From Leptolyngbya sp. SIOISBB (GTDB lineage Bacteria; Cyanobacteriota; Cyanobacteriia; Phormidesmidales; Phormidesmidaceae), in the NCBI GenBank assembly GCA_010671905.1, contig JAAHII010000001.1:248001-312000 (forward strand): a stretch of 64,000 bases of DNA. The letters are read 5' to 3'. Below, in pieces: positions 18,603-27,598 of the stretch. The notes below the pieces were generated by a model. It was not told the DNA's origin and searched no databases. It saw only the letters and a program-made list of their open reading frames with translations. Positions within the stretch are counted from its first letter, which is position 1, and every line of letters starts with the position of its first letter. The translations under genes and the position numbers were made by a program.

Positions 18603-18628
18603 ATCAGCTCAATTGTATTGCTGCTAGA

Positions 18629-18643
18629 TGATAAGAATTGTCA
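18629..18643 (-). promoter_or_regulatory. Fur-box-like palindrome upstream of the first AraC gene
   Basis: TGATAAG-A-ATTGTCA matches the 7-1-7 Fur consensus TGATAAT-n-ATTATCA at 12 of 14 defined positions. It lies about 27 bp upstream of the start codon, where repressor binding would block transcription. Confidence 0.55.
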
Positions 18644-18727
18644 TTAGAGTAACGAGCGATCGGGAGATTGTAAACGGTATTGGTGGGTTAGCCGTGCGGA
18701 GCAGCACGACCCATTGCCATGAATGAT

Positions 18728-19001
18728 TCAGGACTTTACGATGTCTGTCGACTCTGACGACAGCAGTTGTTCCTCAAGCTCTTCTAGGTATAGCTCTGTG
18801 CCGATGGGGCTGGGTAAACCGAGGCAGAGATAGGCTGGAATGAAATAGACGCGATCCGCTTTGCTGGCATCTAGGGATTGAGCGATCGCAGTGGCTGGCT
18901 GGGTTTGCTGCCACATCCACAGTGTCAGTGCAAAGTTAAGTCATCCTACTGCCGAGGGAGGAGGCCAGTTGCCCCATCCAGAGGCTAATAAATGTTCGCA
19001 C
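18728..19001 (-). pseudogene. Chimeric remnant: MFS transporter 5' end joined to binding-protein 3' end
   Basis: The first ~40 codons (from GTG 19001) copy the start of the MFS gene at 12230 (V/MRTFISLWMGQLASSLGS ... LWMWQQTQPATAIA), with one extra base after MT creating a stop. From 18889 onward the frame is the C-terminus of a FecB-type binding protein (QSLDASKADRVYFIPAYLC ... GTELYLEELEEQLL). The join falls exactly on a GCGATCGC octamer (18882-18889), present at the matching place in both parent genes. This is a deletion scar that fused two genes. The binding-protein part differs from both other copies, so it derives from a third one. Confidence 0.88.
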
Positions 19002-19057
19002 GACATCAGGTCAAAATCTAGGCAGAAGCATAGTAAGGGTTCTGCGGACTTAATGCT

Positions 19058-19098
19058 TTTGTGTGCCGGAATTTTTTCTTGGCAAAACAGATTATTTT
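19058..19098 (-). promoter_or_regulatory. Tandem AraC-type operator upstream of the MFS/binding-protein remnant (site D)
   Basis: Half-sites TTTGTGTGCCGGAATTTTTT (from 19058) and TTGGCAAAACAGATTATTTT (from 19079), 21 bp apart. The spacing to the remnant's GTG is 57 bp, the same as site A to the intact MFS gene, showing the promoter was duplicated together with the gene. Confidence 0.68.
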
Positions 19099-19731
19099 AG
19101 AGGTCAGCCTTTGAGAGTCACTGCCAGACACTGCGGCTTTCAATTTGCGGGCAGCAACTGCTCTTTGAGTTCTTCGAGATATAGTTCGGTGCCAATGGGG
19201 CCAGGGACCGCCGCACATAAGTAGCTGGGAATAAAATAAACACGGTCTGCCTGGCTAGCATTGAGGGACTGGGTAATGGCATTCTTCTTCCAGGCCTGCT
19301 TTAGGGTCGACAGCTGATGCTCTACAAAATTGTCCATGCCGTCAAACTGCTTCAGATCGCTAAAATTGTGTCCTAACACAATCAAGATATCGGCATCATT
19401 AAACAAATCTGGTAACGCTTCGAGGGAGATGGTTGCAAGCGGTCTAGAACTGTCCTTATCTAGACCCGATGGCGCTGCTTCTTGAAATCCCAGCGTTTCA
19501 ACTAATGAATTGCAAAGTCCAACCGGCCTGACAGGGATAGATAGGGTTTGAATGTCTGTCGATGAGAAAAGAAAGGCTACCCGTGGATAAGTGGCAACAA
19601 AGTCGGCAAAGGCTTCTTGGGCAGATGCAATTTGTTGCTGGGTTTGGGTTAATACTTCTTCAGCTTGTTCTGTGTGGTTAACGGCTTGGGCGATCGCCTG
19701 TAGATTTCCCACCGGGTCAAAATAATCAAAC

Positions 19732-20863
19732 CAGGACTTACGCATTGACAAATTCAACAAAACCATAATTTAAGCGGTCCTCCCCATCAGCGGTGATTGG
19801 AGGATGAACTGGCGAGCGACCTCTTGATAGAGGTGACGTTGTAGCTCATACCAATTGCCTAACTGCTGGTGCCAGACTTGCAACTCCAACTCGACAAAGG
19901 CAGAAGATATGGGTGTGAATAGCTTCCTTTAAGCGCACCCGAAAGCGTTTGAGGGCACACAACTGTTTCCCGGCCCGGTGAAAACATTCAATGCCCCAGT
20001 GTTGGGTGTGCAATTGCTCAAAGTCAGCCGCAGCGGCTGCTTCTAGCGCCTCAGGGTCAGGCAAGTACAAAGCATAATACCGACACGATTCGTTTTTGAA
20101 GCGCTGGCAAAAGACTTTGACTCGCCCGACTCCCTTAAGATAGACCAGCCTCCCAGCCTCGGGAATCTCCAGGGCTTCGACCCGTTGATAGGGCTGGTGA
20201 GGCGTCAACCGCACCAGTCGATTCTTGGCAACGCCGACTAAAAATCCCGTCTGGTCGTCTTTGAGCACATTGAGATTGGCCTTGGCGGCATCCCAAGTAT
20301 CGCTCGTGACGGCGCGAGGACGCAGCCCCCACGGCCCCACCTCCTGCCACATTTCCTGAAAGTATTGGTTTTTAGTTTTCCCCTCCGCTTTGTCATAAAG
20401 CCGGTAGTTAATCGGCACTCGCAAGCCATTGAGGCTGGTGTAGTAAAGTGTGACCAGTGAAAGTCCCAGCACCGGCTGGGCGGCTTTACTGCTCCAGAAA
20501 TAGCCCAACAGAGCGGTCGCTTTTCGCTGCGCATAAGGCTTTTCCAGCACGGTATCGTCCACGCTCACAACACCGCCGACTAAGTCAATCCAGCCTTGAG
20601 AGACTAACTCGTCCAACAGATCCTTCGGCTCGTAGCGCTCTCGGCACAGAAAGCGATTGACGCTGTCGTGGGACACCGTTTTGAGGATCTCAGCCAGTTC
20701 GCAACAGCCGGAACCTTGCGGTTGGGCTAGCAGATAGCGGACGTAGAGGTTGAGCGTGCAGTGCGCCGTGGAAGGTTTGGTCAGAATCCGCAACGGAATA
20801 GGTTATTCAACATCTTTGATTCTCAACCCATACATGCATTCTGCTGTCAATGCGTAACTCCTG
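19732..20863 (-). mobile_element. IS4/IS701-like insertion sequence, 1132 bp, with 5-bp target duplication
   Basis: Terminal inverted repeats CAGGACTTACGCATTGACA (left) and, reading inward from the right, CAGGAGTTACGCATTGACA match at 18 of 19 positions. The direct duplication CAAAC flanks it at 19727-19731 and 20864-20868. It carries one minus-strand transposase, frameshifted near its 3' end. It sits inside the second binding-protein gene. Confidence 0.9.
19770..20793 (-). pseudogene. IS4/IS701-like DDE transposase with late frameshift
   Basis: The main frame (20793-19846, 315 codons) has a DDE-type core: VVSVDDTVLEKP (first Asp), AVTSDTWDAAKAN (second Asp) and HWGIECFHRAGKQL (Glu with the W-x-IE-x-FHR-x3-K signature of IS4-like enzymes). 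Near 19905 one base appears missing: the other frame continues FVELELQVWHQQLGNWYELQ to a stop at 19770-19772. The first codon is TTG with a stop just upstream, so the N-terminus may also be affected. It may be inactive, although all catalytic residues precede the shift. Confidence 0.8.
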
Positions 20864-21441
20864 CAAACATCAGAGTGGGGGTAATGTTAGAAAGCATTTC
20901 ATAATGGCTAGAACTCACAGTCTCAGTAGCCAAAAATCAAATCGGGTTTTACCTTAAGAATGGCTTCGAGTGATGGGGCTTTTGCTAACCCTACATTGGT
21001 TAATGGCTGGGTAATTAAATCTCCTAAATAGGGAATCTGTTGGCTAGGATCAGTGTAATCTCCTTGATGAAAGGCCACATGGTCGGCATACCCAACAGGC
21101 TGCACATTAAGAGCCAGTAAGGGCTCTAGCACATAGGGCCCCAACACTACAATTTGCTGGGGTTGACCGCAAATTTCGGTAGTGCCCATTTGGTGCTCAA
21201 TGGTGCGACAATCAGCCGCAGCAGACGAGACAATGGTTGCCGCCTCCTCTGACTGATAGGCTTGACGTTGACAAGCCACAATGGCTAACGCCGTCAGTAA
21301 ACTGAATGCTAAACACCTGATTCGTAAAAACCTTTGCATGTGCTACCAGACTGAATAAACCATCGAGTCCTTGGTTAACGTTAGACGCGCCATCTCTTTT
21401 CCCAAGAGAATCAGGGAATAAGATCGTCAGCCATAGAACAA

Positions 21442-24232
21442 TTAAAATTCGTACTCAACAGATGCCCGTACTGTTAACGGATCGCCTGGATAAATTCCTC
21501 GTGCTCTCAAATTACGTACATATTCGATATTCTCTACATCGAACAGGTTGTCAATATTAAGCTGTAATCGCCAGTTATTCCGTCGATAGAACATAGCTGC
21601 ATTAGTCAGAAAGTCACTATCGACTTTAAACGTATTGGGTAAGCCACCCTGTCGCTCTCCCACAAAGTTAAAGCCTAAGCCAAACCCTAGACCTTGTAAG
21701 TCTCCAGACTGAATTTCGTAAGTTGTCCATAAGCTAGCGCTATGCTTGGGGACACCCACCAGTCGACTGCCAACAATATCAGGATTATTGTCTTCGGTTA
21801 CGGTTGCGTCAATATAGGTATAGGAGGCAACTACATTCCATCCTGGCAAGATCTCTCCCGTCAGGTTGAAATCTATACCTTGACTTCGTTGTTACCCAGT
21901 GGCCACTGATGCAAAGGGAGGGATTGGATCGGCTGTCGCTACATTTTGCTTGGTAATGTCGAAATAGGCCAATGTAGCAGTCAGGCGATTCTCAATAATC
22001 TCGCCTCTGATGCCAACTTCAAATCCTTCTCCTTCTTCAGGCGGTAGAGAATCGCCATTGGCGTCGAAAGTGTTAAAACTAGGGTTAAACGAACGGGCAT
22101 AGTTGGCATACAGAGAAATCGGCTCGATGGGCTGATAAACGATGCCAATGCGAGGGGTAAACGCGTCATCAGTTTGGTTGGTCTCTTCCTCAGGGCCAAA
22201 CACATTCGTCCCACTCACGAGATTGGTCTCAACAGTGTCGTAGCGTAGTCCTGCCACCAACATCAAATTATCTAAAATGTCAATTTGATCTTGTAAATAG
22301 ATTCCTAATCTGTCTGCCCTAATATCGTTATCAAAGAAAAGAGGAAGGCTTTCTGTTGAGGGGTTGGGAACAGATGAATATTCCGGATCAAAAATATTGA
22401 TGGGAGTGGGAAATGCTTGAGAGAAATCAAATCTGGCAACAGCACGATTATCTACGCGAGATAAATCGACTCCAACCAGCAGCGTATGCTGCACAGGCCC
22501 TGTCTCCAAATGTACCCTGGAGATTAGTGTAGAGGGCATAATTTTGTTCTTCTTGGATTTGCCTATTAAAGGCACGCACTAGGAACCCAGTGGATTCGTC
22601 TAGTCTTAAGGGGATAGCTGCAAAATAATCAATATTACTGGAGCTATAGCTAAAACGATTTCGCAGTTTCCACGCTTCACTAAATCGATGTTCTAGGGTG
22701 TACCCTACATTGAAATAATCTTGCTCGACTGTATCATCGGGGTTCGTGAGTACTCGCTCAAAAGGGATGTCGGCAACACTATCGCCAATGGCAGGAAGGC
22801 CAAGAACCAGAGGTTCATTGTCCTCGGTATATTCCAGATTAACGGTTAGATCGGTGCTGCCGCTAATTAGCCAGGTCAAACTTGGAGCGATAAAGAAGCG
22901 TTCAAAATTGTTGTCAAAATCGCGAAAACTATCTTCCTGTCGATAGAGAGCGTTAAGTCGATAGAGCAATTGACCGTCCTCGGTTAAGGGGCCTGATAGA
23001 TCAATGCTGGGGCTAATAAACTCTCTGCTGCCGCCCTGAAGCTGGAAATTATAATAGGGCTCTGACAGCGGCTTTTTAGTGACTAGGTTAACCACCCCAC
23101 CTGGGTCTGCCTGACCGTACAAAACCGATGCCGGTCCTCTCAAGATTTCAACTCGCTCCAAGTTCGCCACTTCTGGCTCGGCATAATTTCCGCCGAATCC
23201 AAATATAGAAGCACTAAAGCCATCCAACAAAATTGGGGCATCATTGAATCCTCGAATGCCAATTTCAAGACCACGACCGGTTCTATTGCCCAGAAACGTT
23301 ACTCCAGCGGCATTTTCAATGACGTCCTCAAGACCAATGGCCTGCTGGTCTTCAATCACCTGACGGGGAATCACCTGAATCGAGTTGGGAATATCGCGCA
23401 GGGGGGTATCGGTGCGGGTGGCGGTACTAGCGTTGGGCACAAAGTAATCATCGTCCTCCGTTGCACCTGTGACCAACACCTGAATCGCCTCCTCATCCGG
23501 AGCCTGAACAGTGGGATCGCCTGGTGTGGCACTGACAGTAAGGCCAGCTGTACCAACGTCAATATTTACAGTGGACGGAACTGCGGTACCCGTGATGGCA
23601 ACCCGCACTTGGTTGTTCGGTAGGTTGATGATGTTGAGCAGGGCAATACCCTCAGCGGGATTGCTGGCAAAGAACTCTTCGCTGTCTGGCAATTGCAAAA
23701 CGGCATTGGGGATGTCGGCGATCGCGGCATTTCCGGTTATCGACGTTGCGGGCGTCGCCAGTTCACCGCTCGCTTCTAACTGCAGGCTAAACCCATTGGC
23801 GGTTTCGGCAATTTGCACATCGGTAATCGCGACGGGTGAGGCTTGGGCGATCGCCGGTGCTGTATCGGGATTTGCCAGTGGCACGACGTGTGGAGAATCC
23901 ATCACTGACACGACGGCAGCATAGGGGACGACGGCTGCTACACCCGTGGGTGAGTCGGCTACGGTTGATGCGATTGCACTGTTTGGCGTCTTTTCCAGAC
24001 TTGGCAACTCGGCTTCAACATGGGGTTCAGTCAGTAACGCTGCCGCTGAGGTGGCGTCAATTGCCGCTGGATCGCCCTCTGGGAGAGGCGTTAGCGGTTC
24101 GGCTAGGGCTGGTTCCATCGCTAGAGTTGCATTCACGCAGTGTGTGCAAAGCACAGTCGCGCCTAGCCAAATAGCCCAAGATGCTTTGTCTGATACCGTC
24201 ACCATAATCAACCGCTCAACCTCACTGAACAC
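21442..24232 (-). pseudogene. Second AMIN-TonB-dependent siderophore receptor, broken twice
   Basis: Architecture as in the intact receptor at 14726-17359: signal region, AMIN domain (VAITDVQIAETANGFSLQL), plug (DIPNSIQVIPRQVIEDQQ, RVEILRGPASVLYGQADPGG) and barrel ending in VRASVEYEF. Two lesions are visible. A one-base insertion near 22505 shifts the frame before ETGPVQHTLLVGVDL. At 21892-21894 a TAA replaces the glutamate of VATGEQRSQGI, after which the frame is open to 21442. Everything else is well preserved, so loss is recent. Operator site E is 67 bp upstream and intact. Confidence 0.92.
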
Positions 24233-24298
24233 ACACTAATGAAAGCTATTCCAATTAGCTTGGTGAGAGGATATTAGATGAGATGAACAGCGGCTTTC

Positions 24299-24336
24299 TT
24301 TGCGAACGGGACTTTTTTCTTTGCGAACGGGACTTT
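24299..24336 (-). promoter_or_regulatory. Tandem AraC-type operator upstream of the second TonB receptor (site E)
   Basis: Two identical half-sites TTTGCGAACGGGACTTT start at 24299 and 24320, 21 bp apart. This is the cleanest example of the motif. It overlaps the stop codon of the upstream AraC gene and lies 67 bp from the receptor start. Confidence 0.78.
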
Positions 24337-25396
24337 ACCGTCGCTGACCGAGTTGATAAGCCTTGGGGCTCACGGCAAACTTGCGGCGAAAGGCAGTGCT
24401 AAACGCTTCTGGGTTGGTGTAGCCGACTTTCAGGGCGACCTGGGCGACGGTGCGATTAGCATCCCGCAGTAAGAGCCGAGCCTGCTCTAGCCGGTAGCTT
24501 TGCAGGTAGCCAAAGACGGTGGTGCCGAAGAGTTGACGAAAGCCCTGTTTGAGCTTGCGATCGTTCCAACCCACTTGCCGTGCCAGTTCCGATAGCGAGG
24601 GCGGCGGCGCTGTCTGCCGTTGCAGAATGTCTCTAGCTTCGTAGATCTGTTCAATATCTGCTGATCGCAGGGTCACTTCCTTGGACCGAGATCGGCTCTC
24701 AGTCCAGACGGCAAACTGAAGGGCCAGCAACTCTAGTGCCTTGCTTTCCAAATAGAGTTGCTGCATCATGCCGTCGTAGGGACAATGAGTAATTTGTTGG
24801 AGCACCTGATAAATAGCTGGGGTAATGCGACCCAAGGGTTGATGAAAGCGTTGGGTGGTGTCGCCTTGCAAAAGCCGCTGTAGCGAGGCTGATAGTGCCG
24901 TTTGACTGAACTCAAATGGGCGGAAATAGCTGGGGTCGACGCAGACATAAACGACATGCAGCGGCTCGTCGGCGGTCCATTCTTCGCTCTCCGTCAAATT
25001 GGGTAGATAGTAAAGGTAGTGACAGTCTTTAATCTCTTCATAGTGGCTTTTGACCTGAGGAGAGTCCAGGGTTTGGATCTGCGATCGCCCCGATAGGTAA
25101 AACTTGGCCACCAGCGGAAAGCTTGACTTGTGCTCAGACACATAGCGAATCGGATGTTTCAGTTGGCCCTGGCGAATCATAATTGAGAGCCCGCCTCGCA
25201 AGTTAACGACGCGCTCGCCGCCGTTTCCTAGACTTTGCGGTAGGCGCGTATGGACTCCGCCCGTAATCGGCTGATAGAGCTGTTCGCCGCGTTGCTGCGC
25301 TTGGTCACGCAGCGATCGCCAGTCGGCAGCGGTCAAATCAATCAGTCTGGCCGAGGCCACGTGCTCTGATTTGCCAGAGTTCACCAAAGTCGACAT
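24335..25396 (-). CDS. Second AraC-family regulator (PchR-like), paralogue of the one at 17595-18602
   Basis: 353 aa and intact. The sensor part has VNLRGGLSIMIRQGQLKHPI and FPLVAKFYLSGRSQI. The C-terminal AraC double HTH reads SLSELARQVGWNDRKLKQGF, FGTTVFGYLQSYRLEQA and VAQVALKVGYTNPEAFSTAFRR. The conserved C-terminal half versus a more divergent sensor half suggests that the two regulators read similar DNA sites but may sense different siderophores. It lies upstream of the decayed receptor; because it is intact it could still act on the surviving genes. ATTCTTATTAAG about 30 bp upstream of its start may be a Fur-type site. Confidence 0.9.
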   Translation of the reverse strand: MSTLVNSGKSEHVASARLIDLTAADWRSLRDQAQQRGEQLYQPITGGVHTRLPQSLGNGGERVVNLRGGLSIMIRQGQLKHPIRYVSEHKSSFPLVAKFYLSGRSQIQTLDSPQVKSHYEEIKDCHYLYYLPNLTESEEWTADEPLHVVYVCVDPSYFRPFEFSQTALSASLQRLLQGDTTQRFHQPLGRITPAIYQVLQQITHCPYDGMMQQLYLESKALELLALQFAVWTESRSRSKEVTLRSADIEQIYEARDILQRQTAPPPSLSELARQVGWNDRKLKQGFRQLFGTTVFGYLQSYRLEQARLLLRDANRTVAQVALKVGYTNPEAFSTAFRRKFAVSPKAYQLGQRR

Positions 25397-25425
25397 GTCT
25401 GTCAGAGCTACTTAAATGAAATTAA

Positions 25426-25437
25426 TTCTTATTAAGG
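25426..25437 (-). promoter_or_regulatory. Possible Fur-type element upstream of the second AraC gene
   Basis: ATTCTTATTAAG, identical to the element upstream of the bacterioferritin-like gene at 10798-10809, 30 bp before the AraC start. Weak as a stand-alone call. Confidence 0.4.
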
Positions 25438-25746
25438 TAACATACTGAATTCTTGCTGACTCACTCAAGCGGACTCGACACATGTCCATCTGCCCTAGCA
25501 GATTTCAGATTTCGGTTCACGTCTTTGAGCCTAGGCGGAGAGCTAATTAGGTGGGATTTTAGGCAGCACTTGGCGTTGAGAGAGTTGCTGTTGATGGCCT
25601 GTACAGGCTTAAACCTCATCCAGGTTCAGAAGTGGATCTTGGTATCCGGCCCGACCTCACCGCCTGCGGCCCCTCTCCTTGCTAAGGCTACGGCTTATAC
25701 ATAAGTCATTCGTTTAGAACACACATGAGGTTCGATCCCCCTCAAT

Positions 25747-25806
25747 CCCCCTTAAAAAGGGGGAAATCCCAGTTTGAATCGGATAAAGCCCCCTTTTTAA
25801 GGGGGC
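25747..25806. repeat. Two hairpins that are reverse complements of each other
   Basis: CCCCCTTAAAAAGGGGG (25747-25763) and CCCCCTTTTTAAGGGGG (within 25789-25806) each fold on themselves and also pair with each other. The whole resembles a dispersed cyanobacterial palindromic repeat or a MITE remnant. Confidence 0.65.
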
Positions 25807-25956
25807 AGCGACAGCGGGGGATCTGCCATTTGCGCTGAGTTCTAGAGATGTGTATAAGCGGCAGCCTTCTCAAGGAGAGGCTTAATTAGACTTTTTACTT
25901 ACTTACTTATTTGAGTTGCGTGAGTACTCGATATTTGAGTTGCGTGAGTACTCGAT

Positions 25957-27510
25957 CTGGACAGTCATAAGTTTGTGTTGTGTTTGTCGACCAAAGCTAA
26001 AGCTGCAATGACGGCCGAGCTACTGCTTTTGGGGCCGCGTTTTTATCTGCGAGTAATTTAGTCAAAAGTAGAGACTGTCTGCTTTCAGCTAAATTACTGG
26101 CGAGTTGATGTTGGAGAGAGAGTCGAACAATTTGCTCGCTGGGATAGCCGTGGCTGGGTAATGTCCGGAACCATCTGGGAAAGTGTGTCCAAACGCTCTG
26201 AGGCATTTCGAGGGCCAGGACTTGGAGCACGCCGAAGGCCATCGCGTTGAGGTGGAGGAAGCGTTCAAAGGCTTCAACCTTCCGGGTGACTTGGTGTCGA
26301 AACGATTCATCGTGGTCACCCAAGGATAAGTTTTGGGGCCAGAGACCGGTTGAGTCCATGGCTTTGAGCCAGAAGCGATAGCCAAATCCTCCCAACAGAT
26401 GCACCAACGTTCGGAAGCTCAGGTCGATTTTGAAGCGCCAGCCATAGGCTTCAATGACCTCGGTGGCTGGCAGGGTGACATCACTAGCGAGCAAGATGAT
26501 GGGCTTCCCCCCTGGCAGTTGAGTCAACACAAACAAGACCGGCTCATCAGGACTATCCCAATAGAGCTCAAAGCACTGGTAGCAGACCCTGACGTATCGA
26601 CCATAAAGCCAGAGCGAGGCGTGTGCGCAATCTTCCAGAGGCAAAAACAACTCTCGCAATCTCACCTCAGAGCCCCATTGGCGCGGTCGTCCCGGTCCGC
26701 GACGACCGGGTAGAGGAGAAAAGGGCGCATGAGCCACTGTCGAAATGCGTACCCGTGTGATTAAGTGCAAGCCATGCTGCCGAAAGGGTTTTAAGACCTT
26801 GCCAGAGGCATAGTAGGCATCCAAAATTACCGTACTGCCGCGTTCCATGAACGCGATACACAAGGCTGCCATCTTCTCTACGAGACTGAGTTGAGCCTCC
26901 CCCCTCAGGCGGTTCAAGGCCATCGTGAAGCTTGAGCACTATCGGGGTGGCAAACAGAGCGGGGCCGCTCCCCTAACAGCAGACCTAACGCACTGAAGTA
27001 GTGCCCCCGAATCCATTCCGGCTTACTGACATCGGCCGATTCCTGATGCAGCTTTTTTCACCCCAGGCATCTGGCGACCTTCTTTGCTCACTTTGAACCC
27101 ATCGCCCACATAGACCCGCTGCCCTTGTAATCGGCAACACTGGGGGTGTTCTTGCAACCACCGTCCCCAGTGGCGGCACAGCTCATCAACCCTGAAGGCC
27201 CGGCTATGGAACCAATGCAGCGCCTGAGCATAGACGCTTTCGCTGAGACCTAACGCGTTCACGTAACGGGTGATAGTGGCAGGCTGAGGATTCAATAGAA
27301 TTCCCCACATCAAGCGCACAAACCAGTCGAAAGTCGCTTCACGTCCGAAGACGGGGCGCAACTGCTGCAGGATTTGCTCCCAACGCTGGCATAACTCCAT
27401 AATGAATTTGGCTGATTGTGGTTATTTCAGCCAGTCTCGAACATTCCTGCCTGGAATGTTCTTTTTCTAGGGGCATACCTGATTCGCAAAAAGAACTTCG
27501 CACTGTCCAG
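25957..27510 (-). mobile_element. Insertion sequence, 1554 bp, 8-bp target duplication
   Basis: The ends are CTGGACAGT (left) and its reverse complement ACTGTCCAG (right), with imperfect similarity continuing inward. The direct duplication TACTCGAT flanks it at 25949-25956 and 27511-27518. It carries one DDE transposase in several frames. The family is probably IS4-like; I cannot fix it from sequence alone. Confidence 0.82.
25997..27400 (-). pseudogene. DDE (IS4-like) transposase with multiple frameshifts
   Basis: The N-terminal piece (27400-27023) reads MELCQRWEQILQQLRPVFGRE and YVGDGFKVSKEGRQMPGVKK (first Asp likely in VGDGF). At a T6 run at 27053-27058 (A6 on the coding strand) one extra base shifts the frame; the continuation HQESADVSKPEWIRGHYF leads into LFATPIVLKLHDGLE in another frame. 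The C-terminal piece (26923-25997) has VILDAYYASGKVLKPF (second Asp) and EVIEAYGWRFKIDLSFR (Glu). At least two shifts separate the pieces, so no functional protein is expected. Confidence 0.8.
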
Positions 27511-27598
27511 TACTCGATATTTGATTGGGTAATCTACTATGGGCATTGTCGACTTAACTTTCGTGGTACCCTTCGTCAGTATCCGTCAGGGCCAGACT

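Larger units (their letters stand above)
19140..21339 (-). pseudogene. Second iron-siderophore binding lipoprotein, interrupted by an IS and a frameshift
   Basis: The 5' piece (21339-20923) has a lipoprotein signal with Cys23 in LTALAIVAC and the domain start QIVVLGPYVLEPLLALNV. A one-base shift near 20935 ends it at LIFGY; the shifted frame continues SSSHYEMLSNITPTLMF. An IS (19732-20863) then interrupts the gene. The 3' piece resumes DYFDPVGNLQAI and runs to IGTELYLEELKEQLLPAN at 19140. Removing the IS and one copy of its 5-bp target duplication restores TLMFDYFDPVGNL, which aligns residue for residue with TLLFEWFDTETNL of the intact paralogue at 13582-14661. Confidence 0.9.
25397..25956. 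other. Repeat-rich intergenic region upstream of the second AraC gene
   Basis: Contains the AraC promoter (Fur-like 12-mer at 25426-25437), a pair of mutually inverted GC-hairpins (25747-25806) and two 24-bp tandem copies ending in GTGAGTACTCGAT (25909-25932 and 25933-25956) that abut the next IS. The 83-codon frame at 25453-25704 has no coding character. Confidence 0.5.

Noticed and set aside
25453-25704. 83-codon plus-strand frame in the repeat-rich intergenic region
   Set aside because: No start context, unusual composition and lies among repeats; probably chance.
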